Of a stretch of DNA of 64,000 nt, positions 27,431 through 36,474 are shown one piece after another. The DNA is taken from assembly GCF_019930585.1 (NCBI RefSeq), contig NZ_CP082839.1, forward strand, positions 4,228,001-4,292,000, in the 5' to 3' direction. Both the position numbers and the translations under genes were made by a program. The first letter of the stretch is position 1. Each line of letters starts with the position of its first letter. The notes under the pieces are model-generated. The model was given only the letters and a program-made list of their open reading frames with translations. It searched no databases and had not been told where the DNA came from. The stretch is from Sphingomonas nostoxanthinifaciens (lineage in GTDB: Bacteria; Pseudomonadota; Alphaproteobacteria; Sphingomonadales; Sphingomonadaceae).

Positions 27431-28543
27431 ATCCGCCAGATCGCCGCTTTACCCTATCGCATCGACGATACCGGCACGGTCAACGTGCTGCTCATCACCA
27501 GCCGTGAGACGCGGCGTTGGGTCGTGCCCAAGGGTAATCCGATCCGCGGCCTGTCCAGCCACCAGGCCGCCGCCCACGAAGCCTATGAGGAGGCGGGTGT
27601 CCGCGGCATCACCTGCCCGACGGCGCTGGGATCGTACAATTATTGGAAACGGCGCAACGATGGCAGCGTGCGTCGGGCGACCGTCGCGGTGTTTCCCCTC
27701 GCCGTCACCGAGCAGGAGGCCGACTGGCCCGAGCAGGACGAGCGCGAGACGCGCTGGTTCGACCTGCCCGAGGCTGCGACCCTTGTGCAGGAGGCAGATC
27801 TCGGCCGCCTGATCGGTCGCTTCCGCGCGCCCGCTCCGGTTGCTGGACCGGGGCAACGGCTGCTGGCATGGACGCACGCGCTGGGCGGGAGGGTGCCGAT
27901 GCTGCGCTGGTTCCAAGCACTGATGCCGCGGCAGGGGCGCTTCTTCGATCTATTCGAGGATCATGCCGCGACGCTCGTCGCGGGCGCCGACGCGCTGGCG
28001 CGGCTGCTTCAGGGCGGCCCCGACATGCCGCTCTACATCCGCGAGATCACCGACCGCGAGCATGAGGCGGACGACATCACCCGCACCGTGCTGCAGGACG
28101 TGCGCCGCACCTTGGTCGCGCCGTTCGATCGCTCGACCATCTCCGGGCTGATCGCGACGATGGACGATGCGATCGACCAGATGAATCACACGGCAAAGGC
28201 CATCACGCTCTACGAATTGAGTGAGTTCGAGCCCGCGATGCGCGACATTGCCGCGATCATCCTCGAGGCGGCGCGGGTCACGTCGGAGGCGGTGCCGCTG
28301 CTGCGCGCGATCGGCATCAATTCGGAACGCATCCTCGAACTGACCGAGCGGCTCGTCACGCTGGAAGGGCATGCCGACACGATCCACGATCGGGGCCTGA
28401 AGATCCTGTTCGGCGAGGCGGAGAGCGGCGGGGCGATGCACTTCATCGTCGGTCGCGAGATCTACACCCACCTCGAGCGCGTCGTGGACAAGTTCGAGGA
28501 TGTCGCGAACGAGATCCAGGGCCTCGTGCTCGATCACGCCTGA
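27431..28543 (+). CDS. Nudix hydrolase fused to DUF47/PhoU-like phosphate-transport regulator
   Basis: One uninterrupted frame encodes two domains. The Nudix domain (about 1-140) shows TSRETRRWVVPKGNPIRG and a Nudix box relaxed at two positions (AAAHEAYEEAGV), as in diphosphoinositol-polyphosphate/dinucleoside-polyphosphate hydrolases. Then comes a complete DUF47 domain of 214 residues (from MLRWFQALMPRQGRFFDLFEDHA) as found beside Pit transporters. The expected Nudix N-terminus (RQIAALPYRI) has no ATG, GTG or TTG; ATC at 27431, 11 nt after AGGAGG (27414-27419), is the best fit. GTG 27485 is the first standard codon. DUF47 alone could start at ATG 27899. The pit gene follows 7 nt later. Confidence 0.8.
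   Translation: MRQIAALPYRIDDTGTVNVLLITSRETRRWVVPKGNPIRGLSSHQAAAHEAYEEAGVRGITCPTALGSYNYWKRRNDGSVRRATVAVFPLAVTEQEADWPEQDERETRWFDLPEAATLVQEADLGRLIGRFRAPAPVAGPGQRLLAWTHALGGRVPMLRWFQALMPRQGRFFDLFEDHAATLVAGADALARLLQGGPDMPLYIREITDREHEADDITRTVLQDVRRTLVAPFDRSTISGLIATMDDAIDQMNHTAKAITLYELSEFEPAMRDIAAIILEAARVTSEAVPLLRAIGINSERILELTERLVTLEGHADTIHDRGLKILFGEAESGGAMHFIVGREIYTHLERVVDKFEDVANEIQGLVLDHA
27889..27901 (+). promoter_or_regulatory. Internal ribosome-binding site and ATG for DUF47 alone
   Basis: GGGAGG, six nt, then ATG at 27899, in frame with the Nudix domain. The 214-codon product from this ATG matches the usual free-standing DUF47 protein in length and start. So the locus could make both a fused and a separate form. 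Confidence 0.6.
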
Positions 28544-28550
28544 CGCGACG

Positions 28551-29546
28551 GTGCATCTCGCTCTGCCCCTGCTGATCGGCCTGGTCGGCGTCGCCTTGCT
28601 GTTCGACCTGCTCAACGGCGTGCACGATGCCGCCAATGCGATCGCAACGGTGGTCTCGACCCGCGTCCTGCCGCCGACGCTGGCGGTCATCTGGGCGGCG
28701 TTCTTCAACTTCGTCGCCGTGCTGGTGTTCGGCGTGCATGTCGCCGAGACGGTCGGGCAGGGCATCGTCGCCGCCGGTATCGTCACGCCGCAGGTGATCT
28801 TTGCCGCGCTGGCGGGCGCGATCGTGTGGAACCTCGCCACCTGGGCGATCGGCGTCCCCTCCTCGTCCAGCCACGCGCTGATCGGCGGCCTCATCGGCGC
28901 GGGCACGGCGCGGGCTGGCCTGCATGCGATCGTGTGGAGCGGCGTGTCGAAATGGGCGGCGGCCATCGTCCTGTCGCCCGCGCTGGGCCTGCTGCTCGCG
29001 CTCATGCTGATGCTGTTGGTGCCGTGGCTGCTCGCATGGACTCGGCCCGCCCGCGCTGACCGGCTGTTCCGCCGGCTCCAGCTCGTGTCGGCGGCGCTCT
29101 ACGCGCTGGGCCATGGCGGCAACGACGCGCAGAAGACGATGGGGGTCATCACCGTCCTGCTCTATTCGCAGGGGCTGCTGCGAGGCGGCTTCCACGTGCC
29201 CTTGTGGGTCGCGCTGGCCTGCCAGGCGGCGATGGCGCTCGGCACGCTGGGGGGCGGGTGGCGGATCGTCCGCACCGTGGGATCGCGCATCACCCGGCTG
29301 ACCCCCGCGCAGGGCTTCTGCGCCGAGACCGGCGGCGCGATCACGCTCGCCATCGCGACTGTCAGCGGCATCCCGGTATCGACCACACACACCATCACCG
29401 GCGCGATCGTCGGTGTCGGCGCGGCGCGGCGACTGTCGGCGGTGCGCTGGGGCGTCGTCGGCGGGATCGTCGCGGCGTGGTGCATCACGCTGCCGGCGGC
29501 GGCGCTTATGGCGGCGGCCGTCTACGCGCTCGCCGGCCTGTTCTGA
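28551..29546 (+). CDS. pit: Inorganic phosphate transporter, Pit family
   Basis: A 331-residue inner-membrane permease, about ten helices. The family repeats are visible: FDLLNGVHDAANAIATVVSTRVLPP near the start and GHGGNDAQKTMGVI in the second half, with GVPSSSSHALIGGLIG and GIPVSTTHTITGAIVG. It takes up phosphate as a metal-phosphate complex with protons. The GTG start at 28551 lies 7 nt after the DUF47 stop; upstream residues in this frame are not conserved. The DUF47-pit pair is a known regulatory unit. Confidence 0.93.
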   Translation: MHLALPLLIGLVGVALLFDLLNGVHDAANAIATVVSTRVLPPTLAVIWAAFFNFVAVLVFGVHVAETVGQGIVAAGIVTPQVIFAALAGAIVWNLATWAIGVPSSSSHALIGGLIGAGTARAGLHAIVWSGVSKWAAAIVLSPALGLLLALMLMLLVPWLLAWTRPARADRLFRRLQLVSAALYALGHGGNDAQKTMGVITVLLYSQGLLRGGFHVPLWVALACQAAMALGTLGGGWRIVRTVGSRITRLTPAQGFCAETGGAITLAIATVSGIPVSTTHTITGAIVGVGAARRLSAVRWGVVGGIVAAWCITLPAAALMAAAVYALAGLF

Positions 29547-29592
29547 TCGCTGGGGATTCTCCTGCCGCCCGTCCTGATGTATCGATCGGCGG

Positions 29593-31356
29593 ATGATGCC
29601 CGCGCTTTCCGTGACCCGCTCGATCCTGGGCCAGCCGTGGCGCTGGCGCGGCTCGAGCGCGGACCGGCGCGACGAGGCGGGCCAGGCCGACGATCTGGTG
29701 ACACAATTGCTGCTGGCGCGCGGCGTGTCGCGGGCGGCGCTCGACAGCCATCGCGCGCCCACCATTCGCGGCTTCATGCCCGATCCGTCGATCTTCCGCG
29801 ACATGGACGTCGCCGCCGCGCGACTGGCCAAGGCGGTGACGACCGGCGAGGCCGTCACCGTCTTCGGCGACTATGACGTCGACGGCGCGACCTCGGCCGC
29901 CCTGCTCGTCCGCCTGCTGCGCGATCTCGGCCTCGCCCCCGCCGCTTATATTCCCGACCGGCTGATGGAGGGGTATGGTCCCTCCGGCGCCGCTCTGGTG
30001 CGGATCGCCGAGGGCGGCTGCAAGCTGGTGGTGACGGTGGATTGCGGGGCGCAGGCGTTCGAGGCGCTCGACGAGGCCGCCGCCGCCGGGCTCGACGTGA
30101 TCGTGGTCGATCACCACAAATGCGCGACCACGCTGCCGCGCGCACTGGCGCTGGTGAACCCCAACCGGCTCGACGAAGGCGAAGGCGCGGCGCACGGCCA
30201 TCTCGCGGCGGTCGGCGTCGCCTTCCTGCTGGGCGCCGCCTTGATCCGCACGTTGCGCGCCGCGGGCTGGTTCGCCGATCGGGCCGAGCCGCGGCTGATC
30301 GACCTGCTCGATCTGGTCGCACTCGGCACCGTCGCCGATGTCGCCGCGCTCAAGGGGCTCAATCGCGCCTTCGTCGCGCAGGGGCTGAAGGTGATGGCGC
30401 AAGGCCGCAACCTCGGCCTCGCCGCGCTCGCACGCGCTGCCGGGCTCACCGCCGCGCCGAGCTGTTCCGATCTCGGTTTCGCGTTGGGCCCGCGCATCAA
30501 TGCCGGCGGCCGGGTGGGCAAGGCCGATCTCGGCGTTCGCTTGCTCACGACGCGTGATCCCGCCGAAGCCGACGCGATCGCCGCCGAACTCGACCGGCTG
30601 AACGGCGAGCGGCGCGCGATCGAAGGCGAGGTGACGCAGGCCGCCGAGGCGCTGGCCGCCGCGCAGCGCGAGCGCGCGGTGACGGTGGTGACCGGCGCGG
30701 GCTGGCATCCGGGCGTGATCGGCATCGTCGCCAGCCGGCTGAAAGAGCGACTCGGCCGCCCGGCGATCGTCATCGCATTGGACGAGGCCGGCGTCGGCAA
30801 GGGCTCCGGGCGGTCGATCTCGGGCGTCGATCTCGGCGCGGCGGTGCTCGCCGCCAAGGATATGGGTCTGCTCGTCGCGGGTGGCGGGCATGCGATGGCG
30901 GCGGGGCTGACGATCGCCGCCGACAAGATCGAAGCCTTCGCCGATTTCCTCGACGCGCGGCTGGCAGCCGATGTCGAGCGCGCGCGCGACGATCGCGCCC
31001 TGCTGCTCGATGCGGTGCTGAGCGCGGGCGGCATCGCGCCATCATTGGTCGACGCGCTGGAGGCGGGCGGCCCCTATGGCGCCGGCTGGCCGAGCCCGCG
31101 CGTCGCCGCCGGCCCGGTGCGCGTGGTGCGCGCCGATATCGTCGGCAACGGCCACGTCCGTGCAGTGGTGGCGGGCGACGACGGCCGCTCGATCAAGACC
31201 GTCGCCTTCCGCCAGGCGGAGACGGCGCTCGGCCAGGCGCTGCTCGGCGCGGGACCGCATCGCCGGCTATGGGTAGCCGGTCGCGCGCGCATCGACCTGT
31301 GGAATGGCGGCAGTCAGGCGGAACTTCACCTCGACGACGCCGCATGGTGCGATTGA
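29593..31356 (+). CDS. recJ: Single-stranded-DNA exonuclease RecJ
   Basis: A 587-residue DHH-family 5'-3' exonuclease for recombination and repair. The motifs are FGDYDVDGATSAALL, VTVDCGAQAFEAL, and VVDHHK; DHHA1 has GAGWHPGVIGIVASRLKER, GKGSGRSI and GGHAMAAGLT. A C-terminal OB domain binds single-stranded DNA. The length is normal. Two adjacent ATG codons begin the frame; I used the first. Confidence 0.96.
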   Translation: MMPALSVTRSILGQPWRWRGSSADRRDEAGQADDLVTQLLLARGVSRAALDSHRAPTIRGFMPDPSIFRDMDVAAARLAKAVTTGEAVTVFGDYDVDGATSAALLVRLLRDLGLAPAAYIPDRLMEGYGPSGAALVRIAEGGCKLVVTVDCGAQAFEALDEAAAAGLDVIVVDHHKCATTLPRALALVNPNRLDEGEGAAHGHLAAVGVAFLLGAALIRTLRAAGWFADRAEPRLIDLLDLVALGTVADVAALKGLNRAFVAQGLKVMAQGRNLGLAALARAAGLTAAPSCSDLGFALGPRINAGGRVGKADLGVRLLTTRDPAEADAIAAELDRLNGERRAIEGEVTQAAEALAAAQRERAVTVVTGAGWHPGVIGIVASRLKERLGRPAIVIALDEAGVGKGSGRSISGVDLGAAVLAAKDMGLLVAGGGHAMAAGLTIAADKIEAFADFLDARLAADVERARDDRALLLDAVLSAGGIAPSLVDALEAGGPYGAGWPSPRVAAGPVRVVRADIVGNGHVRAVVAGDDGRSIKTVAFRQAETALGQALLGAGPHRRLWVAGRARIDLWNGGSQAELHLDDAAWCD

Positions 31357-31398
31357 CCTCGGCGCGCCCAGCCCTTAAGCGCCTTCCCCTGCCATCAT

Positions 31399-31473
31399 GG
31401 CCCCTTCGTCTAAGGGTTAGGACGCGGCCCTTTCACGGCTGAAATACGGGTTCGAATCCCGTAGGGGTCACCA
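31399..31473 (+). tRNA. tRNA-Glu (anticodon TTC)
   Basis: A complete 75-nt cloverleaf: GGCCCCT acceptor paired with AGGGGTC, anticodon loop CTTTCAC with TTC, T loop TTCGAAT, and encoded CCA at 31471-31473. Decodes GAA and GAG. Confidence 0.96.
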
Positions 31474-31502
31474 TCCGCACGTGCGGATCGGCAATTTCCG
31501 GC

Positions 31503-32006
31503 TCAGCCGATGGCGAGAACGTCGCCGGGCCGAAGCGACGGCAGCAATGTGAGCAGCGCTTCCCTCTCCACCGCGATACAGCCTTCGGTCGGTGCGGCGT
31601 CGCGCCAGCAGTGGAGGAAGATCGCGCTGCCGGCGCCGGGGATGGGCGGCGCGTCGTTGTGGCCGAGTATCACGATCACGTCGTAGAGGCCGTCGTCGCG
31701 CCACAGCCGCTCGGCCGAGCAGGCGTATGGGTGGCGCACCGGGCGATTGTAAGCGGGGTCGGCCGGATCGTCCGACCAGCCGTCGTCGGGGCGGATCCAG
31801 CGCCACGGCAATGCGAGCGACGGCGGGAGCGTCAACCGATCCGGCCGAAGCAGTACGCCGCGCACCGGCCAATGACCGTAAGGCGTCGCGCCGTCGCCTT
31901 CGCGCTTGGCGGCTGCATCGATCGCCTCCCCCCGGCCGATCGCGCAAGGGATGAGTGCGTCGCCGGCGCGCAGCGTTCGCGCGGCGCAATCGACCGCCAG
32001 CCTCAC
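31503..32006 (-). CDS. L,D-transpeptidase (YkuD-domain) family protein
   Basis: A 167-residue YkuD-fold protein. The catalytic region is ILGHNDAPP, then SAIFLHCW and APTEGCIAV, giving the His and nucleophilic Cys of the HxxxxxxSxGC pattern (Thr replaces Ser). It would cross-link peptidoglycan or attach proteins to it, but I see no signal peptide from the GTG start at 32006, so export is unclear. It overlaps the ribA stop by GTGA. Confidence 0.85.
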   Translation of the reverse strand: MRLAVDCAARTLRAGDALIPCAIGRGEAIDAAAKREGDGATPYGHWPVRGVLLRPDRLTLPPSLALPWRWIRPDDGWSDDPADPAYNRPVRHPYACSAERLWRDDGLYDVIVILGHNDAPPIPGAGSAIFLHCWRDAAPTEGCIAVEREALLTLLPSLRPGDVLAIG

Positions 32007-33064
32007 AACAGATGGCCGGTCCGGTCGCGCTTCACCGCGAGATAATGGGCGTTGTGCGGATTGGGCGGCAGCGCGTGCGGCACGCGCTCGACCACGGTGA
32101 CCCCCGCCGCCTCGAGCCCCGCGACCTTGGCGGGGTTGTTGGTGAGCAGCCGCACCCGATCCTGCCCGAGCCGGCGCAGCATCGCCGCCGCGACGCCGAA
32201 ATCGCGCGCGTCGATCGCGAAGCCCAGCCGCAGATTGGCCTCGACCGTGTCGAAGCCCTGATCCTGCAGCGCATAAGCGCGCAATTTGTTGACGAGGCCG
32301 ATCCCGCGCCCCTCCTGCCGCAGATAGAGCAATATCCCCCAGCCGCTCGCGGCGATCGCTGCCAGCGCCGCCTGCAACTGCGGCCCGCAATCGCATTTCA
32401 GGCTGCCGAGCACGTCGCCGGTGAGGCATTCGCTGTGCAGGCGGACGAGCGGCGGCCGGCCATCGGGCGCGCCGATCAGCAGTGCGACATGCTCGCCCGC
32501 ATCCTCGGGCGAGCGGAAGGCGACGATCTCGGCCTGCTCCGCCTGCGCGATCGGCAGTCGCGCGCGCGCGACGATGGCGAGGCGATCGCCGGCATCATGC
32601 TCGGCAATCTCCTGCGCGGTGACGTGCGCCGCCGGCTCGCCGCCGTCGCGCGCGATGAAGAAAGCCGGCAGCAGCCCGGCGAGGCGCGCCAGCGTCAGCG
32701 CGGCGGCCGCGGCATCCGCCTCGACGATCGGGCGCGTGCGGTAGGGGCCCTTGAGCGGCGTGGCGAGGTCGCCCGCCGGGTCCGCCAGCGCCAATGCCGC
32801 CGGCAGATCGAGCCACGGCGCGCGCTCCACCGCGACCGCCTGCCCCGGCGTGGCGGCGTCGCGCTGGTTGGCGAGCTTCAGCACCGCGCCGCGCTCGGCC
32901 GACAGCAGCAGATCGGCGTGGCCGTCGGGATCGAACGCCGCCAGCCGCTCGCTATCCGCGGTCTCGACCGCGAGCAGCAGCAACCAGCCGTCCGAACCCT
33001 CGATCGCGACCGGCCAGCCGCGCCGGATCGCGTCGATCGCGCGCGCCGCATCGCGTGCGCTCAC
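32003..33064 (-). CDS. ribA: GTP cyclohydrolase II with N-terminal extension
   Basis: A 353-residue protein. The C-terminal ~200 residues are GTP cyclohydrolase II, first step of riboflavin synthesis: VRLHSECLTGDVLGSLKCDCG (Zn-binding Cys), LYLRQEGRGIGLVNKLRAY, and RLLTNNPAKV. The N-terminal ~150 residues occupy the place of DHBP synthase in RibBA but lack its acidic REDEGD-type motif, so they are not expected to make DHBP. Starts with GTG at 33064, overlapping xthA. Part of the xthA-ribA-L,D-transpeptidase string of overlapping genes. Confidence 0.93.
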   Translation of the reverse strand: MSARDAARAIDAIRRGWPVAIEGSDGWLLLLAVETADSERLAAFDPDGHADLLLSAERGAVLKLANQRDAATPGQAVAVERAPWLDLPAALALADPAGDLATPLKGPYRTRPIVEADAAAAALTLARLAGLLPAFFIARDGGEPAAHVTAQEIAEHDAGDRLAIVARARLPIAQAEQAEIVAFRSPEDAGEHVALLIGAPDGRPPLVRLHSECLTGDVLGSLKCDCGPQLQAALAAIAASGWGILLYLRQEGRGIGLVNKLRAYALQDQGFDTVEANLRLGFAIDARDFGVAAAMLRRLGQDRVRLLTNNPAKVAGLEAAGVTVVERVPHALPPNPHNAHYLAVKRDRTGHLL

Positions 33065-33864
33065 ACCGCGAACTCGGTCACGAGCGGCACGTGATCGGAT
33101 GGCTTGATCCACGATCGGCATGGCTCGCACACATGGTGCGCGACCGCCTTCGCCGCCAGCGCGGGGCTTGCCCACATATGATCGAGCCGGCGGCCGCGAT
33201 CGTTCACCGTGAAATCGGGCGAGCGGTAGCTCCACCACGTGTGGAGGCGCGCCGGCGCCGGATGGAAATGGCGGCCGAGATCGACCCAGTCGTGCGCCGC
33301 CTGCAGCCGGCCGAGCGCGTCGACCTCGACCGGGGTGTGGCTGACGACGTCGAGCAGTTGCTTGTGGCTCCACACGTCTTCGGGCAGCGGCGCGATGTTG
33401 AAGTCGCCCACCAGCAAAGTCGGCTCCGCCAGATGGCGCGACCAGTCGGTCATGCGTTCGACGAAGGCCAGCTTCTGCTTGAACTTGGGATTGAGCGCGG
33501 GATCGGGAATGTCGCCGCCCGCCGGCACGTAGACATTCTCCAGCCGGAAGCCCGCCTCCAGCCGCACGCCGACGTGGCGCGCCTCGCCATTGTCCTGCCA
33601 GTCGAACCGCCAGCTGTCGTCGGTGGCGTCGGACAGCGGCACGCGGCTGAGGATGGCGACGCCGTGATGCATGCGCTGGCCGTGCAGCCGCTGATGGACA
33701 TAGCCGAAGCCGCGAAATGCGTCGGCCGGAAAGACGTCGTCGGCGGCCTTGGTTTCCTGCAGGCACACTATGTCGGGCTGTTCCTCGGCGAGGAAGCGCT
33801 CGACGATGCCGATCCGCGCGCGCACCGAGTTGATGTTCCACGACGCGATCTTGAGGGTGGCCAT
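33061..33864 (-). CDS. xthA: Exodeoxyribonuclease III / AP endonuclease
   Basis: A 267-residue EEP-fold nuclease for base-excision repair. Motifs are IASWNINSVRAR, CLQETKA (metal-binding Glu), LVGDFNIAPLPEDV, DWVDLGRHFHP, and the end LDHMWAS with KPSDHVPLV (catalytic Asp-His). The start at ATG 33864 begins the conserved MATLKIASWN. It overlaps ribA by 4 nt. Its promoter must lie in the ~95 nt between it and the TonB receptor gene's end. Confidence 0.95.
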   Translation of the reverse strand: MATLKIASWNINSVRARIGIVERFLAEEQPDIVCLQETKAADDVFPADAFRGFGYVHQRLHGQRMHHGVAILSRVPLSDATDDSWRFDWQDNGEARHVGVRLEAGFRLENVYVPAGGDIPDPALNPKFKQKLAFVERMTDWSRHLAEPTLLVGDFNIAPLPEDVWSHKQLLDVVSHTPVEVDALGRLQAAHDWVDLGRHFHPAPARLHTWWSYRSPDFTVNDRGRRLDHMWASPALAAKAVAHHVCEPCRSWIKPSDHVPLVTEFAV

Positions 33865-33958
33865 GGGAGGGCCAATAGCCGCGCCGGAAAGACGTGGGAA
33901 GCCGGCGGACCGACCGTCGCGCGCCCCCGCAGCGACGGCCGGCCCCACCTCCCCCCAA

Positions 33959-36412
33959 TCAATATTTCAGGCTGACCGTTCCGAACACGGTGCGGCCGGG
34001 CGCGACCGTCGCATAATGGGCGGCATAGGCCTGGCTGAAGTAGCGCTTGTCGGTCAGATCGTTGGCGTTGATGCTGACCGTGATCCGCGGCGTCACGACG
34101 TAAGATGCGCGGGCATCGAACCGCCAATAGCTCGGGATCGAGCGCGCCAGAACGGTGGTCGCGGGGATGATCGTCACGTTGCCCGCGCTATCCTGCACCG
34201 CCTTGCGGTTGTCGGAATAGCCGCCAAAGACCCGGCTGGTGTAGAAGGCGCCTCCGCCCAGCGTGAACTTGCCGATCGTATAGTCGCTCCATGCGCTGAA
34301 GCTGTGCTTGGCAGTCTGCGGGAACTGCTTGCCGGTGTTGACCGACGTCACATAGACGGTCTGCGCAGCGCGGCTGCCGATCGCGGCGGCGGTGAGCGCG
34401 CTCTGCCCGCCGTCGCGCACCTTGGCGTCGAGATAGGTATAGCCGCCGAACACGGTCCACGCGTCGGTGATGCGGCCATTGAAGCCGAGAGTCGCGCCGT
34501 CGACGCGCTTCTTGCCGATGAAGGCGACGGTGTTCGCGTCGATCGTCACGCGCGCATTGGTTGTGTCGACGCGGAACACCGCGAGCGTCAGCGACAGTTT
34601 CTCGTGCAGTACGTCGGCCTTGGCGCCGACTTCGTAGCTCTTGCTCTTCTCGGGCTTGAGCTGATCGAGCAGCGGCGAGACCGCGGTACCGAGTGAATTG
34701 CCCTCCAGGCCCTCGCCCAGCAGGCTGTTGGGCGGCGTGGTGGAGGTCGCGATCGATCCGTAGACGCTGATGTTCCCCGCCGGCTTGCCGACCAGCCCGG
34801 CCTGGTAGTTCCAGTTGCCGTCATGCCGTTTCAGATAGACTGGCGCCGCGGTCGCGCTGGTCAGCGGCAGTCGCGTCGTCGAGGTAAAATCGTCGTAGCG
34901 CACGCCGAGATTGGCGATGAGATATTGGCCGATCCCGATCGAATCGAACAGGTAGCCGGCCTTGGTGATGCCGGTGTTGATTGTGTCGCTCCACGTCGTG
35001 CTGCGCGTGATCGCCGTCGCCGTCGTGCTGGTGTCGCTGGTGTAATTGACCCAGGGGTCATTGGGATTGGGGTTGCCCAGCGGCGCGCAATTGGAGCGCG
35101 CGACCGAGGAGACCGAGCAGCGCGGGCTGATCGTCGAGCCGGTCGCCAGCACGTAGGTGCCGCGGCGCGCATCCTCGCTGCTAAACTCCATGCCCGCGGC
35201 GATGCTGTGCTTGAGGATGCCGGTCTCGAACTTGGCGGTGACGTCGGTCTGGTTGATCAGGCTGTTCGTCACGCCGGTGCGGGTGTTGGCGCGGCGCCAG
35301 ACATAGCCGCCATTGGTGAAGTTGGTGCCGGTGTTGGTGGCGGTCGTCCCGACGACGTTGCCCTGCGAATCGTCGGGCTGAGTGTAGATGTAGCCCTGAT
35401 AGGTGTGGCTGAAGCGCGACGTGTTGCGGATCATGACGTTGCTGCCGAAATCATGCTCCGCACGCAACGTCGCCTGATCGGTGTTCGATGTGCGGAAATC
35501 GCGATCCTTCAATCCGTAGAAGGTCGAATAGGGCACGGTCACGTTCTGGCCACCGAGCGTGCTGACGTTGTGCACCGGCTCCGACAGCACGAAGTTTCCG
35601 GCGGGCGCGTTGCAGATCGTCGCCGAGCAGACGTAGGTGTAGGGCAGGCCGCTGTCGGGCAGCTCGCTGGTGTGCAGGTGGTAATAAGCCGCGGTCAGCC
35701 GGGTCGGTGTGCCGAGGCCGATCGTCACCGATGGCGCGATGCCCCAGCGCTTCTGCCAAATGGCGTCGCGACCGGCGACATCCTGATCGTGCCACATCCC
35801 CTCGATCCGCACCGCGGCGGTGGGGCTGATCTGCTTGTTCACATCGACGACGACGCGCTTGTAATCGGCATTGCCGTAACTGCCGTCGAGCGTCGCGAAG
35901 TCGCCGAGCTTCGGCAGCTTCGAGATGATGTTGATCGTGCCGCCCGCCGAGCCGCGCCCGCCGAGCGTGCTGTCCGAGCCCTGCACGACCTGGATCTGGT
36001 CGACCGCGAACACCTCGCGGGTCTGTGCGCCGATGTCGCGCACGCCGTCGAGATAGGTCGAGCCCTGCGAATCATAGCCGCGGATGAACGGCCGGTCGCC
36101 GATCGGATTGCCGCCCTCGGCCGCGCCGAAGGTGATGCCCGGCACCGTGCGCAATGCATCGACCAAGCTGGCCGAGCCGGTCTCGCGGATCAGATTTTCG
36201 GGAATCACCGTGATGGTGCGCGGCGTGTCGAGCAGCGGCGCGACCATTTTGGGATTGGGGTTGTCGTCGAGATGGCCGTTGACCGTGATGACATGCTCCT
36301 GATCCGGCGCCGCTTCGGCCGGCGCGTCAGCAGGATCCGCAGCCTGCGCGGCGGAGAGAAATCCCACGCACGACAGCGCGAGGAACGTCGGCTTCTTCCA
36401 TTCAAGTGACAC
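33959..36412 (-). CDS. TonB-dependent siderophore receptor
   Basis: An 817-residue outer-membrane receptor. Signal peptide VSLEWKKPTFLALSCVGFLS ending AQA; plug domain about 60-190 with TPRTITVIPENLIRETGSASLVDALRTVPGI and GRGSAGGTINIIS; then a 22-strand barrel ending in ...GRTVFGTVSLKY with the terminal aromatic residue needed for insertion. It resembles the catecholate siderophore (Fiu/FhuE-like) group; the ligand is unknown. The start is GTG 36412, since earlier residues lie outside a signal peptide. Two Fur-like boxes lie 60-110 nt upstream, so iron repression is likely. Confidence 0.92.
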   Translation of the reverse strand: MSLEWKKPTFLALSCVGFLSAAQAADPADAPAEAAPDQEHVITVNGHLDDNPNPKMVAPLLDTPRTITVIPENLIRETGSASLVDALRTVPGITFGAAEGGNPIGDRPFIRGYDSQGSTYLDGVRDIGAQTREVFAVDQIQVVQGSDSTLGGRGSAGGTINIISKLPKLGDFATLDGSYGNADYKRVVVDVNKQISPTAAVRIEGMWHDQDVAGRDAIWQKRWGIAPSVTIGLGTPTRLTAAYYHLHTSELPDSGLPYTYVCSATICNAPAGNFVLSEPVHNVSTLGGQNVTVPYSTFYGLKDRDFRTSNTDQATLRAEHDFGSNVMIRNTSRFSHTYQGYIYTQPDDSQGNVVGTTATNTGTNFTNGGYVWRRANTRTGVTNSLINQTDVTAKFETGILKHSIAAGMEFSSEDARRGTYVLATGSTISPRCSVSSVARSNCAPLGNPNPNDPWVNYTSDTSTTATAITRSTTWSDTINTGITKAGYLFDSIGIGQYLIANLGVRYDDFTSTTRLPLTSATAAPVYLKRHDGNWNYQAGLVGKPAGNISVYGSIATSTTPPNSLLGEGLEGNSLGTAVSPLLDQLKPEKSKSYEVGAKADVLHEKLSLTLAVFRVDTTNARVTIDANTVAFIGKKRVDGATLGFNGRITDAWTVFGGYTYLDAKVRDGGQSALTAAAIGSRAAQTVYVTSVNTGKQFPQTAKHSFSAWSDYTIGKFTLGGGAFYTSRVFGGYSDNRKAVQDSAGNVTIIPATTVLARSIPSYWRFDARASYVVTPRITVSINANDLTDKRYFSQAYAAHYATVAPGRTVFGTVSLKY

Positions 36413-36474
36413 GATGATGCTGCCCCGTCTGATGATGGCGTGGTCGTTCCACGTCCGTTCAAAGGCGCCGCTAA

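Noticed and set aside
28500..28550. N-terminal extension of the Pit transporter beginning inside DUF47
   Set aside because: The added 17 residues are basic and unconserved, and the GTG at 28551 starts directly before the first helix.
34823..36409. A 528-codon frame antisense to the TonB receptor
   Set aside because: Composition is that of a GC-driven shadow frame; the receptor on the other strand has a signal peptide, plug and barrel features.
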